The position numbers were made by a program, and so were the translations under genes. The notes below the pieces were generated by a model. The model searched no databases and was not told where the DNA came from. It worked only from the letters and a program-made list of their open reading frames with translations. 12,796 nt of DNA, taken from assembly GCA_039029515.1 (NCBI GenBank), contig JBCCFX010000119.1, forward strand, positions 1 to 12,796, read 5' to 3'. Of the stretch, positions 1-5,670 are shown in pieces; the first letter of the stretch is position 1, and each line of letters starts with the position of its first letter. Source of the stretch: JBCCFX01 sp039029515. GTDB lineage: Bacteria; Planctomycetota; Phycisphaerae; Phycisphaerales; SM1A02.

Positions 1-223
1 CGATTGCCATCTTGAAGACGTCCAGCGGCTCCTTGGGAGCGTTCGGATCGGTCTCCTTCTCCAGGCGCGTCCCGATTTCGTCGAGCGCGTCGTACATCAC
101 GCGCTGCGCGACGGACTTCTTGCCGTCCTGCATGACGCAGTTGATGAACTTGGCGAGGACTTTGTCGTTGTAGACCGGGTCGGGGCGGAGTTGCTCAACC
201 GACTTCGTAATGCGACCAGCCAT
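1..223 (-). CDS. rpsG: 30S ribosomal protein S7, N-terminal part (runs off the window)
   Basis: S7 is a primary assembly protein of the 30S head. It binds the 3' domain of 16S rRNA near the tRNA exit site. The first 74 residues are present. They start MAGRITKSVE and contain the S7 hallmark block LRPDPVYNDKVLAKFIN, followed by MQDGKKSVAQ, which matches the conserved PDP..x..LAKF and DGKKS stretches of the family. The ATG ends at 223, and a textbook AGGAGG (plus-strand CCTCCT, 230-235) lies 6 nt upstream, so the start is secure. The gene follows rpsL on the same strand with a 127-nt spacer, the usual str-operon order; fusA or tuf would be expected next, outside the window. The C-terminus cannot be assessed. 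Confidence 0.96.
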   Translation of the reverse strand, partial: MAGRITKSVEQLRPDPVYNDKVLAKFINCVMQDGKKSVAQRVMYDALDEIGTRLEKETDPNAPKEPLDVFKMAI

Positions 224-350
224 GGCAGGCCTCCTGTCTTCGGGCGATCTTCACCGCAGCGGCCGCAATGGCGGGAGGTTCACGCTGCGATTACTGCCCA
301 TGATGTTGAAACGCCGACGAGCGTGCCCGTCGGCGGTGAGAACGAATCGT

Positions 351-722
351 TTACTTGCCCTTCTTGGTGCCGTACTTCGACCGGCCCTGGCCACGGCCAT
401 CCACACCCAGCGTATCGAGGGCGCCGCGGACGACGTGGTAACGAACACCAGGAAGGTCGCGGACACGACCGCCACGCACGAGCACGATCGAGTGCTCCTG
501 CAGGTTGTGGCCTTCGCCGCCGATGTAGGCGGTGACTTCCTTGCCGTTCGACAGACGAACACGAGCAACCTTGCGGAGCGCGGAGTTCGGCTTCTTCGGG
601 GTCACAGTACGAACCTGCAAACACACGCCGCGCTTCTGCGGGCACTTATCGAGGTCACGGACCTTCGACTTCACCGGAGGCGTGCGGCGGGGCTTGCGGA
701 CAAGTTGGTTCAGCGTCGGCAT
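351..722 (-). CDS. rpsL: 30S ribosomal protein S12
   Basis: S12 sits at the 30S decoding centre and controls translational fidelity. The 123-residue product is of normal length and matches the family throughout: MPTLNQLVRK at the start, CPQKRGVC at 27-34, TPKKPNSALRK at 41-51, GGEGHNLQEHS near 68-78, and a C-terminal RSKYGTKKGK. The reading frame is open further upstream to about 1001, but homology begins at the ATG ending at 722; a purine-rich GGAAGAGAAG precedes it. Lys43, a classic streptomycin-resistance site, is wild type. Position 88, normally Lys, is Arg (codon at 459-461, CGC). Asp89, the residue that RimO methylthiolates in other bacteria, is present. The gene lies upstream of rpsG on the minus strand, and a repeat-rich gap separates it from rnhA. 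Confidence 0.98.
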   Translation of the reverse strand: MPTLNQLVRKPRRTPPVKSKVRDLDKCPQKRGVCLQVRTVTPKKPNSALRKVARVRLSNGKEVTAYIGGEGHNLQEHSIVLVRGGRVRDLPGVRYHVVRGALDTLGVDGRGQGRSKYGTKKGK

Positions 723-825
723 GGGGACTTCTCTTCCACGAGAAATTCTCGCCCCACAATGAGGCGAGCCGGGAAAGGTATCAGAAAGCCCGTGGGGGAG
801 CAAGAAGTAGGGATGAGGGAGGAGC

Positions 826-860
826 GACTGGCGACTGGCGATTCGGGAATCGGGATTCTG
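826..860 (+). repeat. Heptamer tandem array, GATTCGG family (locus 1)
   Basis: Five contiguous 7-bp units read GACTGGC, GACTGGC, GATTCGG, GAATCGG and GATTCTG. The same unit family, with the same drift from GACTNGC to GATTCGG, recurs at 4598-4639, and a GATTGGG to GATTCGG version at 12431-12465. The array ends exactly 12 nt before the GTAG of the adjacent hairpin, the same distance as at locus 2. It resembles the heptanucleotide short tandemly repeated repetitive (STRR) sequences known from cyanobacteria, but its identity with them is not claimed. Confidence 0.85.
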
Positions 861-872
861 GCCACGAGTCCT

Positions 873-897
873 GTAGGGCGGGGGCTGTGCCCCCGCC
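873..897 (+). repeat. REP-like element: GTAG plus 9-bp perfect hairpin (forward copy, locus 1)
   Basis: GTAG (873-876) is followed directly by a perfect stem, GGCGGGGGC (877-885) with GCCCCCGCC (889-897), around the loop TGT. A 5' GTAG tetranucleotide next to a hairpin is the defining form of REP sequences bound by RAYT (TnpA-REP) transposases. It pairs with an exact inverted copy at 1002-1026, which makes a BIME-like unit. The hairpin alone could also act as an RNA 3'-end stabiliser for the neighbouring rnhA transcript. Confidence 0.8.
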
Positions 898-1001
898 GAG
901 TATTGGTGCCAGAAACCCTGAACGGTTGGTGGTACAGCATCGCCGTCGGATATCGAGCACGACCGAAGTTCCGCAGTGTCCTCGTGACGGACGACCTTCA
1001 C

Positions 1002-1026
1002 GGCGGGGGCACAGCCCCCGCCCTAC
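1002..1026 (-). repeat. REP-like element, inverted copy (locus 1)
   Basis: This is the exact reverse complement of 873-897 over all 25 nt: stem GGCGGGGGC (1002-1010), loop ACA, GCCCCCGCC (1014-1022), then CTAC (1023-1026). Its head faces away from the forward copy, so the pair encloses a 104-nt spacer. It lies 21 nt beyond the rnhA stop codon and may form part of that gene's transcript end. Confidence 0.8.
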
Positions 1027-1047
1027 GAGACCCGCCAACAGCCCGCC

Positions 1048-1509
1048 TCAGCGGAACTTCTCGAGGGCTCGGACGGCCAGGCGGTCCGCTCGCTCGTTCT
1101 CCGCATGGTCGTTGTGACCGCGAACCCAGTGGCAGGACAGCTGATGGCGGTCCTTCAGCCGATCAAGGTGCTGCCAGAGGTCGAGGTTCAGCACCGGCTT
1201 TTTGTCCGACTTCTTCCAGCCGCGCTTCTTCCACCCCGCCATCCACTCGGTCAGCCCCTTCACGACGTACTCGCTGTCGGAATACAAGTCGACAGCACAA
1301 CGGTCGTCCAGCGCCTCAAGGCCCTCGATGACCGCGGTTAATTCCATCCGGTTGTTCGTCGTGTCCTTCGAGCCACCGGTGAGCTCTCGTTCCGTCCCGG
1401 TGTCGCCGTGGCGAAGAATGGCGGCCCAGCCGCCCGGCCCGGGATTCCCCGAGCAGGCGCCATCGGTGAACAGTTCGACATGAGGTAGCGATCCCGGCAT
1501 ACGTGACAT
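1048..1509 (-). CDS. rnhA: Ribonuclease HI
   Basis: This enzyme cuts the RNA strand of RNA-DNA hybrids (R-loops, Okazaki primers) in a metal-dependent reaction in the cytoplasm. The 153-residue product is close to the E. coli length of 155. The DEDD catalytic set is visible: Asp in FTDGACSGNPGPGGW, Glu in NNRMELTAVIEGLE, Asp in LYSDSEYV and Asp in AENERADRLA. The mobile His is in HWVRGHNDH, and the basic WKKRGWKKSDKKPV handle is present. The frame stays open upstream to 1632, but family homology starts near the Met at 1509. A GAGG lies 11 nt upstream of that codon; a second Met at 1500 is possible. The gene is divergent from purL, with 121 bp between the starts. Confidence 0.96.
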   Translation of the reverse strand: MSRMPGSLPHVELFTDGACSGNPGPGGWAAILRHGDTGTERELTGGSKDTTNNRMELTAVIEGLEALDDRCAVDLYSDSEYVVKGLTEWMAGWKKRGWKKSDKKPVLNLDLWQHLDRLKDRHQLSCHWVRGHNDHAENERADRLAVRALEKFR

Positions 1510-1630
1510 CTTACGACGAACCTCGTGATGTCGTTGTCGAATCGTGGTCTGGCGGATCGTTCGGAAGTACCATCCCAGCGCCGGCGACGCGTTCACGCCA
1601 GCATGCCGTAGTCCCGATACCCAAACACCC
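1510..1630. promoter_or_regulatory. Divergent intergenic region rnhA / purL
   Basis: These 121 bp separate two divergent start codons and should carry both promoters. I see no clear sigma-70 -35/-10 pair and no clear purine-box or riboswitch structure. Just before the purL ATG the sequence reads CCCGATA CCCAAAC ACCC, which resembles the heptamer leader of purQ (see 4731-4800); no Shine-Dalgarno sequence precedes purL. The regulatory role is inferred from position only. Confidence 0.4.
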
Positions 1631-4603
1631 ATGCCTGATACCGCAGTGCATCGTATTGAAGTTCGACCGCAGCACGGTCATGTCGACCCCGTCGGCGCCG
1701 CCGCCTGCCGGTCTGCATGTGCTGTCGGCGCGGCGCAACCGCGCCGTGTGGACTCCGCGCACGTGTACCTCATTGAAGGAGCGCTCGATGACACGCTGGT
1801 TGAGCGCATTGCCAGCGAACTCCTCGCGGACCCGGTCCTTGAAGTCGCCGCCCGTGGCGCATCGACCGGTCGCGGCGATGCCGTCATCGAAGTCCATCCG
1901 CTGCCCGGCGTGATGGATCCCGATGCTGAAGCCATCGAGACCGCAATCAACGCCATGACCGACACGCCGGTTCGTGTCGTCACCGGCAAACGGTACGACT
2001 TTCATGGCATCGACACCGATGAAGCGGCCCATCTCGCAGGTCGCTGCCTGGCGAATCCGGTCGTGCACGCGATTTACACCGAGCCGTTTGTGCCGGATGC
2101 GTTCCCGCACGGTCATCCGACGGATACTGAAGTCCGATCGGTGTCACTCCTGAACCTCGATGCGAGTGCGCTGAAGACACTGTCGCGCGATGGTCACCTG
2201 TTTCTCAGCGTTGATGAGATGCTTGCGATTCAGGATGAGTACCGAGAGCTCGGACGCGAACCACGCGAGATCGAACTCGAGACCCTCGCGCAGACCTGGT
2301 CGGAACATTGCGTGCACAAGACACTGAAAGCGCGCGTGCGTTATCGCGCTGATGCGCCGGCGTCCGATCCGCTGTCCGCAGAAGTCCTTCGCGGTCGACC
2401 GGGCATCACCGTCAACGATGACGGCTCGGTCACCATCGACAACCTGCTTCGATCCACCGTCGCTGCGGCCACCCATGCGTTGATGCACGACGACATCGAT
2501 TGGTGTCTGTCCGTCTTCAAGGACAATGCGGGCATCATTGCGTTCGATGATGACCATGCCGTGTGCTTCAAGGTCGAAACGCACAACCATCCCTCTGCGC
2601 TCGAACCGTACGGCGGCGCGGCCACCGGCATCGGCGGTTGCATTCGCGACATCATCGGAACCGGTCTGGCGGCGAAGCCAATCGCGGCGACCGATGTCTT
2701 CTGCGTCGCGCATCCCGATCAGTTTGCGTTTGGCGATGCCGATGACAGTCAACACGTCGTCCCGACTGGCTGCCTGCATCCGCGGCGCATTCTTCGCGAT
2801 ATCGTCGCCGGCGTGCGCGACTACGGCAATCGCATGGGCATACCGACCATCAACGGCGCGGTGTGGTTCCACAACGATTATGTCGGCAATCCGCTCGTGT
2901 ACTGCGGCTGCGTCGGTGTGATGCCACGCGATGCCGTGGAAGGCGAAGCCAATCCCGGCGACCACATCATCGCGCTTGGCGGTCGAACCGGCCGTGATGG
3001 GATTCACGGCGCCACGTTCAGTAGCGCTGAGTTGACAGACTCACATGCTGACGAGTTCAGTCACGCGGTGCAGATCGGGAACCCGGTGACGGAGAAGAAG
3101 ACGCTCGATGTCATTCTTGCCGCACGTGACCATGAGCAAGGCTGCCTGTACAGCGCGATTACGGATTGCGGTGCCGGCGGATTCTCCAGCGCGGTTGGCG
3201 AGATGGGCGAGCAACTCGGCGCCGAGGTTCATCTTGAACGAGCGCCACTCAAGTACGACGGTCTGACGCCGACGGAGATCTGGATTTCTGAAGCACAGGA
3301 ACGCATGGTGCTCGCGGTGCCAAAAGATCGTGTCGATGCGCTCGCGGCAATCTGCGATGCCCACGACGTGGAATGGTGCGACCTCGGCACCTTCGGGACG
3401 GACGACAGTGAGCTCATTCTGCGCTATAACGGCGTCGAGTTTGGTCGCCTTCCGATGGAATTAATGCACAACGGTCTTCCGGATCGGCTCCGCGAGGCCG
3501 CGTGGACACCGACGGCGCGGTCATATGACGCGCACCGTTCGCCGGGCTCGTTGGAACAGGGACTTCGCGGCTTGCTCGCGCATCCGAATATTGCGTCGAA
3601 GCACTGGATCATCCGCCAGTACGATCATGAAGTGCAGGGTGGCGCGGTGATTAACCCGCTGGTCGGCGCGCACGCCGACGGCCCATCGGATGCCGCGGTG
3701 ATTCTGCCGGTCGAAGGGTCATCGCGCGGGCTTGGCATGGCGAACGGCATCGCGACGGGATTCTGTGAAGATGCGTACACCATGACGCTGCTCGCCATTG
3801 ATGAATGCGTGCGCAACCTTGTGTGTACCGGCATCGATCCAGCGCGCGTCGCAATCCTCGATAACTTCTGTTGGCCAGGCTGTGATGATGAACAGCGCAT
3901 GGGCGAACTCGTTCGCGCCTCCGTCGCGTGCTACGACGGCGCGATGGCGTATCGCACACCATTCATTTCGGGTAAGGACTCGCTGAACAACCAGTTCACG
4001 ACAGAAGATGGCACGACGATCCGGATTCCGCCCACGATGCTGATTTCGGGTTTCGGCATCGTGGATGATGTCGAACGCTGCATCACGATGGATCTCAAAC
4101 ACGCCGGCAACCGCGTGTTGCTGGTCAGTGGGAATGAACGAACGCGTCGCGGTTCGCACTATGAGATGTGCTTCGGTCGTGACGAAGCCACGATGCCCGC
4201 GACAGTGGATCTCGAACGCGGGCCGGCGGTTGCTCGCGTGCTGCATGCGTTGACCGACGAAGGCATGGTGCGCAGCGCGCACGACGTCAGTGATGGTGGC
4301 GTCCTGGTTGCCGTGGCCGAGATGGCGATGGCGGGACGACTTGGCGTGCATCTTGAACGGCCGGCGGACACGGAACCACTGGATTTCTGGTTCGGCGAAG
4401 GCGCATCGAACTATGTGATCGAATGCGAACCCGGTCATTACAGCGCGCTGTTGTCAGCGCTGCGCGAATTCGACGTAACGACGCTCGGCACCGTGACGGC
4501 AGACGGCCGACTGACCGAACCGAACGACAGCTTCGACTGTGACATCGATGAACTGCGACGCATCTGGCTTAAGCCTCTGGATTGGGGGGCGGGAAGCGAC
4601 TAG
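1631..4603 (+). CDS. purL: Phosphoribosylformylglycinamidine synthase, PurL subunit with two N-terminal PurS-like domains
   Basis: PurL converts FGAR to FGAM using ATP and ammonia from glutamine, the fourth step of purine synthesis. The product has 990 residues, longer than stand-alone PurL (about 740) and shorter than the one-piece enzyme (about 1,300) that includes the glutaminase. The extra N-terminus looks like two PurS copies: residues about 7-76 (IEVRPQHGHVDP ... ELLADPVLE) and 84-155 (IEVHPLPGVMDP ... CLANPVV). The catalytic part follows, with SEHCVHKTLK (His226), KVETHNHP (314-321), GGRTGRDGIHGATFSS, ITDCGAGGFSS, a second-half RQYDHEVQGG, SGKDSLNNQF and SAHDVSDGG. The glutaminase is the separate purQ downstream. 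The GTG at 1544 gives a longer frame, but the Met at 1631 fits the first PurS-like strand; neither has a Shine-Dalgarno sequence. The stop codon lies inside a heptamer array. Confidence 0.95.
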   Translation: MPDTAVHRIEVRPQHGHVDPVGAAACRSACAVGAAQPRRVDSAHVYLIEGALDDTLVERIASELLADPVLEVAARGASTGRGDAVIEVHPLPGVMDPDAEAIETAINAMTDTPVRVVTGKRYDFHGIDTDEAAHLAGRCLANPVVHAIYTEPFVPDAFPHGHPTDTEVRSVSLLNLDASALKTLSRDGHLFLSVDEMLAIQDEYRELGREPREIELETLAQTWSEHCVHKTLKARVRYRADAPASDPLSAEVLRGRPGITVNDDGSVTIDNLLRSTVAAATHALMHDDIDWCLSVFKDNAGIIAFDDDHAVCFKVETHNHPSALEPYGGAATGIGGCIRDIIGTGLAAKPIAATDVFCVAHPDQFAFGDADDSQHVVPTGCLHPRRILRDIVAGVRDYGNRMGIPTINGAVWFHNDYVGNPLVYCGCVGVMPRDAVEGEANPGDHIIALGGRTGRDGIHGATFSSAELTDSHADEFSHAVQIGNPVTEKKTLDVILAARDHEQGCLYSAITDCGAGGFSSAVGEMGEQLGAEVHLERAPLKYDGLTPTEIWISEAQERMVLAVPKDRVDALAAICDAHDVEWCDLGTFGTDDSELILRYNGVEFGRLPMELMHNGLPDRLREAAWTPTARSYDAHRSPGSLEQGLRGLLAHPNIASKHWIIRQYDHEVQGGAVINPLVGAHADGPSDAAVILPVEGSSRGLGMANGIATGFCEDAYTMTLLAIDECVRNLVCTGIDPARVAILDNFCWPGCDDEQRMGELVRASVACYDGAMAYRTPFISGKDSLNNQFTTEDGTTIRIPPTMLISGFGIVDDVERCITMDLKHAGNRVLLVSGNERTRRGSHYEMCFGRDEATMPATVDLERGPAVARVLHALTDEGMVRSAHDVSDGGVLVAVAEMAMAGRLGVHLERPADTEPLDFWFGEGASNYVIECEPGHYSALLSALREFDVTTLGTVTADGRLTEPNDSFDCDIDELRRIWLKPLDWGAGSD

Positions 4604-4639
4604 CGACTAGCGATTAGCGATTCGGGATTCGGGATTCGG
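4598..4639 (+). repeat. Heptamer tandem array, GATTCGG family (locus 2), overlapping the purL stop
   Basis: Six contiguous units read GACTAGC, GACTAGC, GATTAGC, GATTCGG, GATTCGG and GATTCGG. The purL stop codon TAG (4601-4603) is inside the first unit. The array ends 12 nt before the GTAG of the next hairpin, exactly as at locus 1. Confidence 0.9.
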
Positions 4640-4651
4640 ATCGGATCTCTT

Positions 4652-4675
4652 GTAGGGCGGACTTACCAGTCCGCC
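4652..4675 (+). repeat. REP-like element: GTAG plus 8-bp perfect hairpin (forward copy, locus 2)
   Basis: GTAG (4652-4655) is followed by the stem GGCGGACT (4656-4663), loop TACC, and AGTCCGCC (4668-4675). The GGCGG base of the stem matches locus 1, but the upper stem differs, with compensating changes that keep the pairing. It lies in the purL-purQ spacer, with its inverted partner 24 nt away. Confidence 0.85.
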
Positions 4676-4699
4676 GTTGGTCAATCGCGAGGAAAAGAT

Positions 4700-4723
4700 G
4701 GCGGACAAGTATGTCCGCCCTAC
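4700..4723 (-). repeat. REP-like element, inverted copy (locus 2)
   Basis: The stem GGCGGACA (4700-4707), loop AGTA and TGTCCGCC (4712-4719) end in CTAC (4720-4723). It is the mirror partner of 4652-4675. The closing pair next to the loop changes from T:A to A:T between the partners, so the hairpin is conserved while the sequence is not. A heptamer array of another family begins 7 nt further on. Confidence 0.85.
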
Positions 4724-4730
4724 ACTTCCG

Positions 4731-4800
4731 CCCACAACCCACAACCCACAACCCACAACCCACAACCCACAACCCACAACCCATAACCCATAACCCAAAC
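4731..4800 (-). repeat. Heptamer tandem array, CCCACAA family, forming the purQ leader
   Basis: Ten contiguous units fill the region up to 2 nt before the purQ ATG: seven CCCACAA (4731-4779), two CCCATAA (4780-4793) and one CCCAAAC (4794-4800). On the minus strand this is GGGTTNT repeated, with ten G-triplets separated by 4-nt loops, so a G-quadruplex is possible there. The G-rich strand is opposite to that of the array at 4598-4639, which makes the whole block 4598-4800 roughly symmetric: array, hairpin, hairpin, array. Confidence 0.93.
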
Positions 4801-4802
4801 CC
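4794..4802 (+). promoter_or_regulatory. purQ translation start context without Shine-Dalgarno
   Basis: The nine bases before the purQ ATG are CCCAAACCC, and the preceding 63 are C/A heptamers, so no purine-rich ribosome binding site exists. The next in-frame alternative start is Met44, which would remove the strands around TTAGTNCD and PGGFSYG, so the ATG at 4803 is the only sensible start. Initiation must be SD-independent, or coupled to purL translation despite the 199-nt gap, or leaderless. Confidence 0.6.
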
Positions 4803-5606
4803 ATGCCCACAGCATTGATCATCACGACGGCCGGCACGAACTGCGATCGCGAACTTGCGCGAGCGTTTGCGTTGGCAGGTGCAACGCCTGAGTTCGTGCA
4901 TGTGAACGCATTGCGTCGTGATCTCTCGATCATGGATCGCGCGGCCCTGATTGGTCTGCCGGGCGGCTTTAGTTATGGCGATGCCATTGCCGCGGGTCGC
5001 GTGCAGGCGCAGTTGCTTCGCGCGGTGTATCCGGCGTTCCGTGCGGCGATCGAGCGCGGCGTGCCGATCATCGCGCCGTGCAATGGTTTTCAGGTTGCGG
5101 TGCAGTTGGGATTGCTGCCCGGACCCGACGCCGGCATGCCGTGGCCGGATGAACCACTGGAACCGGTCGCAGCGCTCGCCCAGAATGCGCAGGCGTCATT
5201 CGTGGATCGCTGGGCGCGCATCGAAGTCCCCGCCGACACACGCTGTGTCTGGACGCGCGGGCTTCGGTTTACCCACGACACGAATCTTCTTCCTGTCGCA
5301 CATGGTGAAGGCAGATTCGTCGTGGCATCAGCGGAGCGACTTCGACAACTCCGCGATGGCGGCCAGGTCGCGGTGACGTACCACGCCGACGACAATCCGA
5401 ACGGCTCGATGGATTCGATCGCGGGAATCTGCGATGCCTCCGGTCTGGTGTTCGGCCTCATGCCGCATCCGGAACGCTACACACGCTGGACGCAGCACCC
5501 ATGGTGGACGCGACTCGAACCGTCATCGCGTGAGCATGAGCCGCCGGGCTTGCGGATGTTCCGTCAGGCGGTCGCCCATGCCGCAGGCGTTGAAGTCGCG
5601 ACGTGA
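4803..5606 (+). CDS. purQ: Phosphoribosylformylglycinamidine synthase glutaminase subunit
   Basis: PurQ hydrolyses glutamine and passes ammonia to PurL. The 267-residue product is a class I glutamine amidotransferase. It has the N-terminal strand ALIITTAGTNCDRE (a form seen in longer PurQ proteins), the oxyanion region GLPGGFSYGD (51-60), the nucleophile Cys93 in APCNGFQVAVQLGLLPG, NPNGS...IAGI, and the catalytic pair His222 and Glu224 in GLMPHPERYT. All three triad residues are present. It lies downstream of purL on the same strand, split from it by the composite repeat. The closest pairing is with the purL in this window, whose fused PurS-like domains would replace a separate PurS. Confidence 0.96.
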   Translation: MPTALIITTAGTNCDRELARAFALAGATPEFVHVNALRRDLSIMDRAALIGLPGGFSYGDAIAAGRVQAQLLRAVYPAFRAAIERGVPIIAPCNGFQVAVQLGLLPGPDAGMPWPDEPLEPVAALAQNAQASFVDRWARIEVPADTRCVWTRGLRFTHDTNLLPVAHGEGRFVVASAERLRQLRDGGQVAVTYHADDNPNGSMDSIAGICDASGLVFGLMPHPERYTRWTQHPWWTRLEPSSREHEPPGLRMFRQAVAHAAGVEVAT

Positions 5607-5670
5607 ACTGACTTGTCAAACGGTCCGTCGAATCGGATGCTGCATGAGACGCTCCATCCGGCGAGATTCC

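Larger units (their letters stand above)
723..1047. other. Intergenic region between rpsL and rnhA, holding a mosaic repeat element
   Basis: This 325-bp gap has no credible gene. It lies 5' of rpsL and 3' of rnhA, both on the minus strand, so it should contain the rpsL promoter and the rnhA 3' end. From left to right it holds a short leader next to rpsL with a 13-nt near-palindrome (CGAGAAATTCTCG, about 740-752), a five-unit heptamer array (826-860), a GTAG hairpin (873-897), a 104-nt spacer I do not recognise, and an exact inverted copy of the hairpin (1002-1026), which ends 21 nt from the rnhA stop codon. I could not identify a convincing -35/-10 pair. Confidence 0.7.

Noticed and set aside
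898..1001. Possible small RNA or remnant gene between the two locus 1 hairpins
   Set aside because: No conserved frame, promoter or recognisable RNA structure is visible in the 104 nt.
210..1331. Long plus-strand open frame (373 codons) over rpsL and its upstream gap
   Set aside because: It is antisense to rpsL and rnhA, which are certain, its product is arginine- and proline-rich without motifs, and it crosses the repeat element. It is a G+C-rich shadow frame.
1510..1632. N-terminal extension of RNase HI (41 residues)
   Set aside because: It lies beyond the family's N-terminus, overlaps the purL start region, and has no homologous character; the GAGG-preceded Met at 1509 gives the normal length.
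4731..4800. Telomere-like end or linear-replicon signal, from the GGGTTNT repeats
   Set aside because: The array is internal between two co-directional purine genes with coding sequence on both sides, so it is not at a DNA end.
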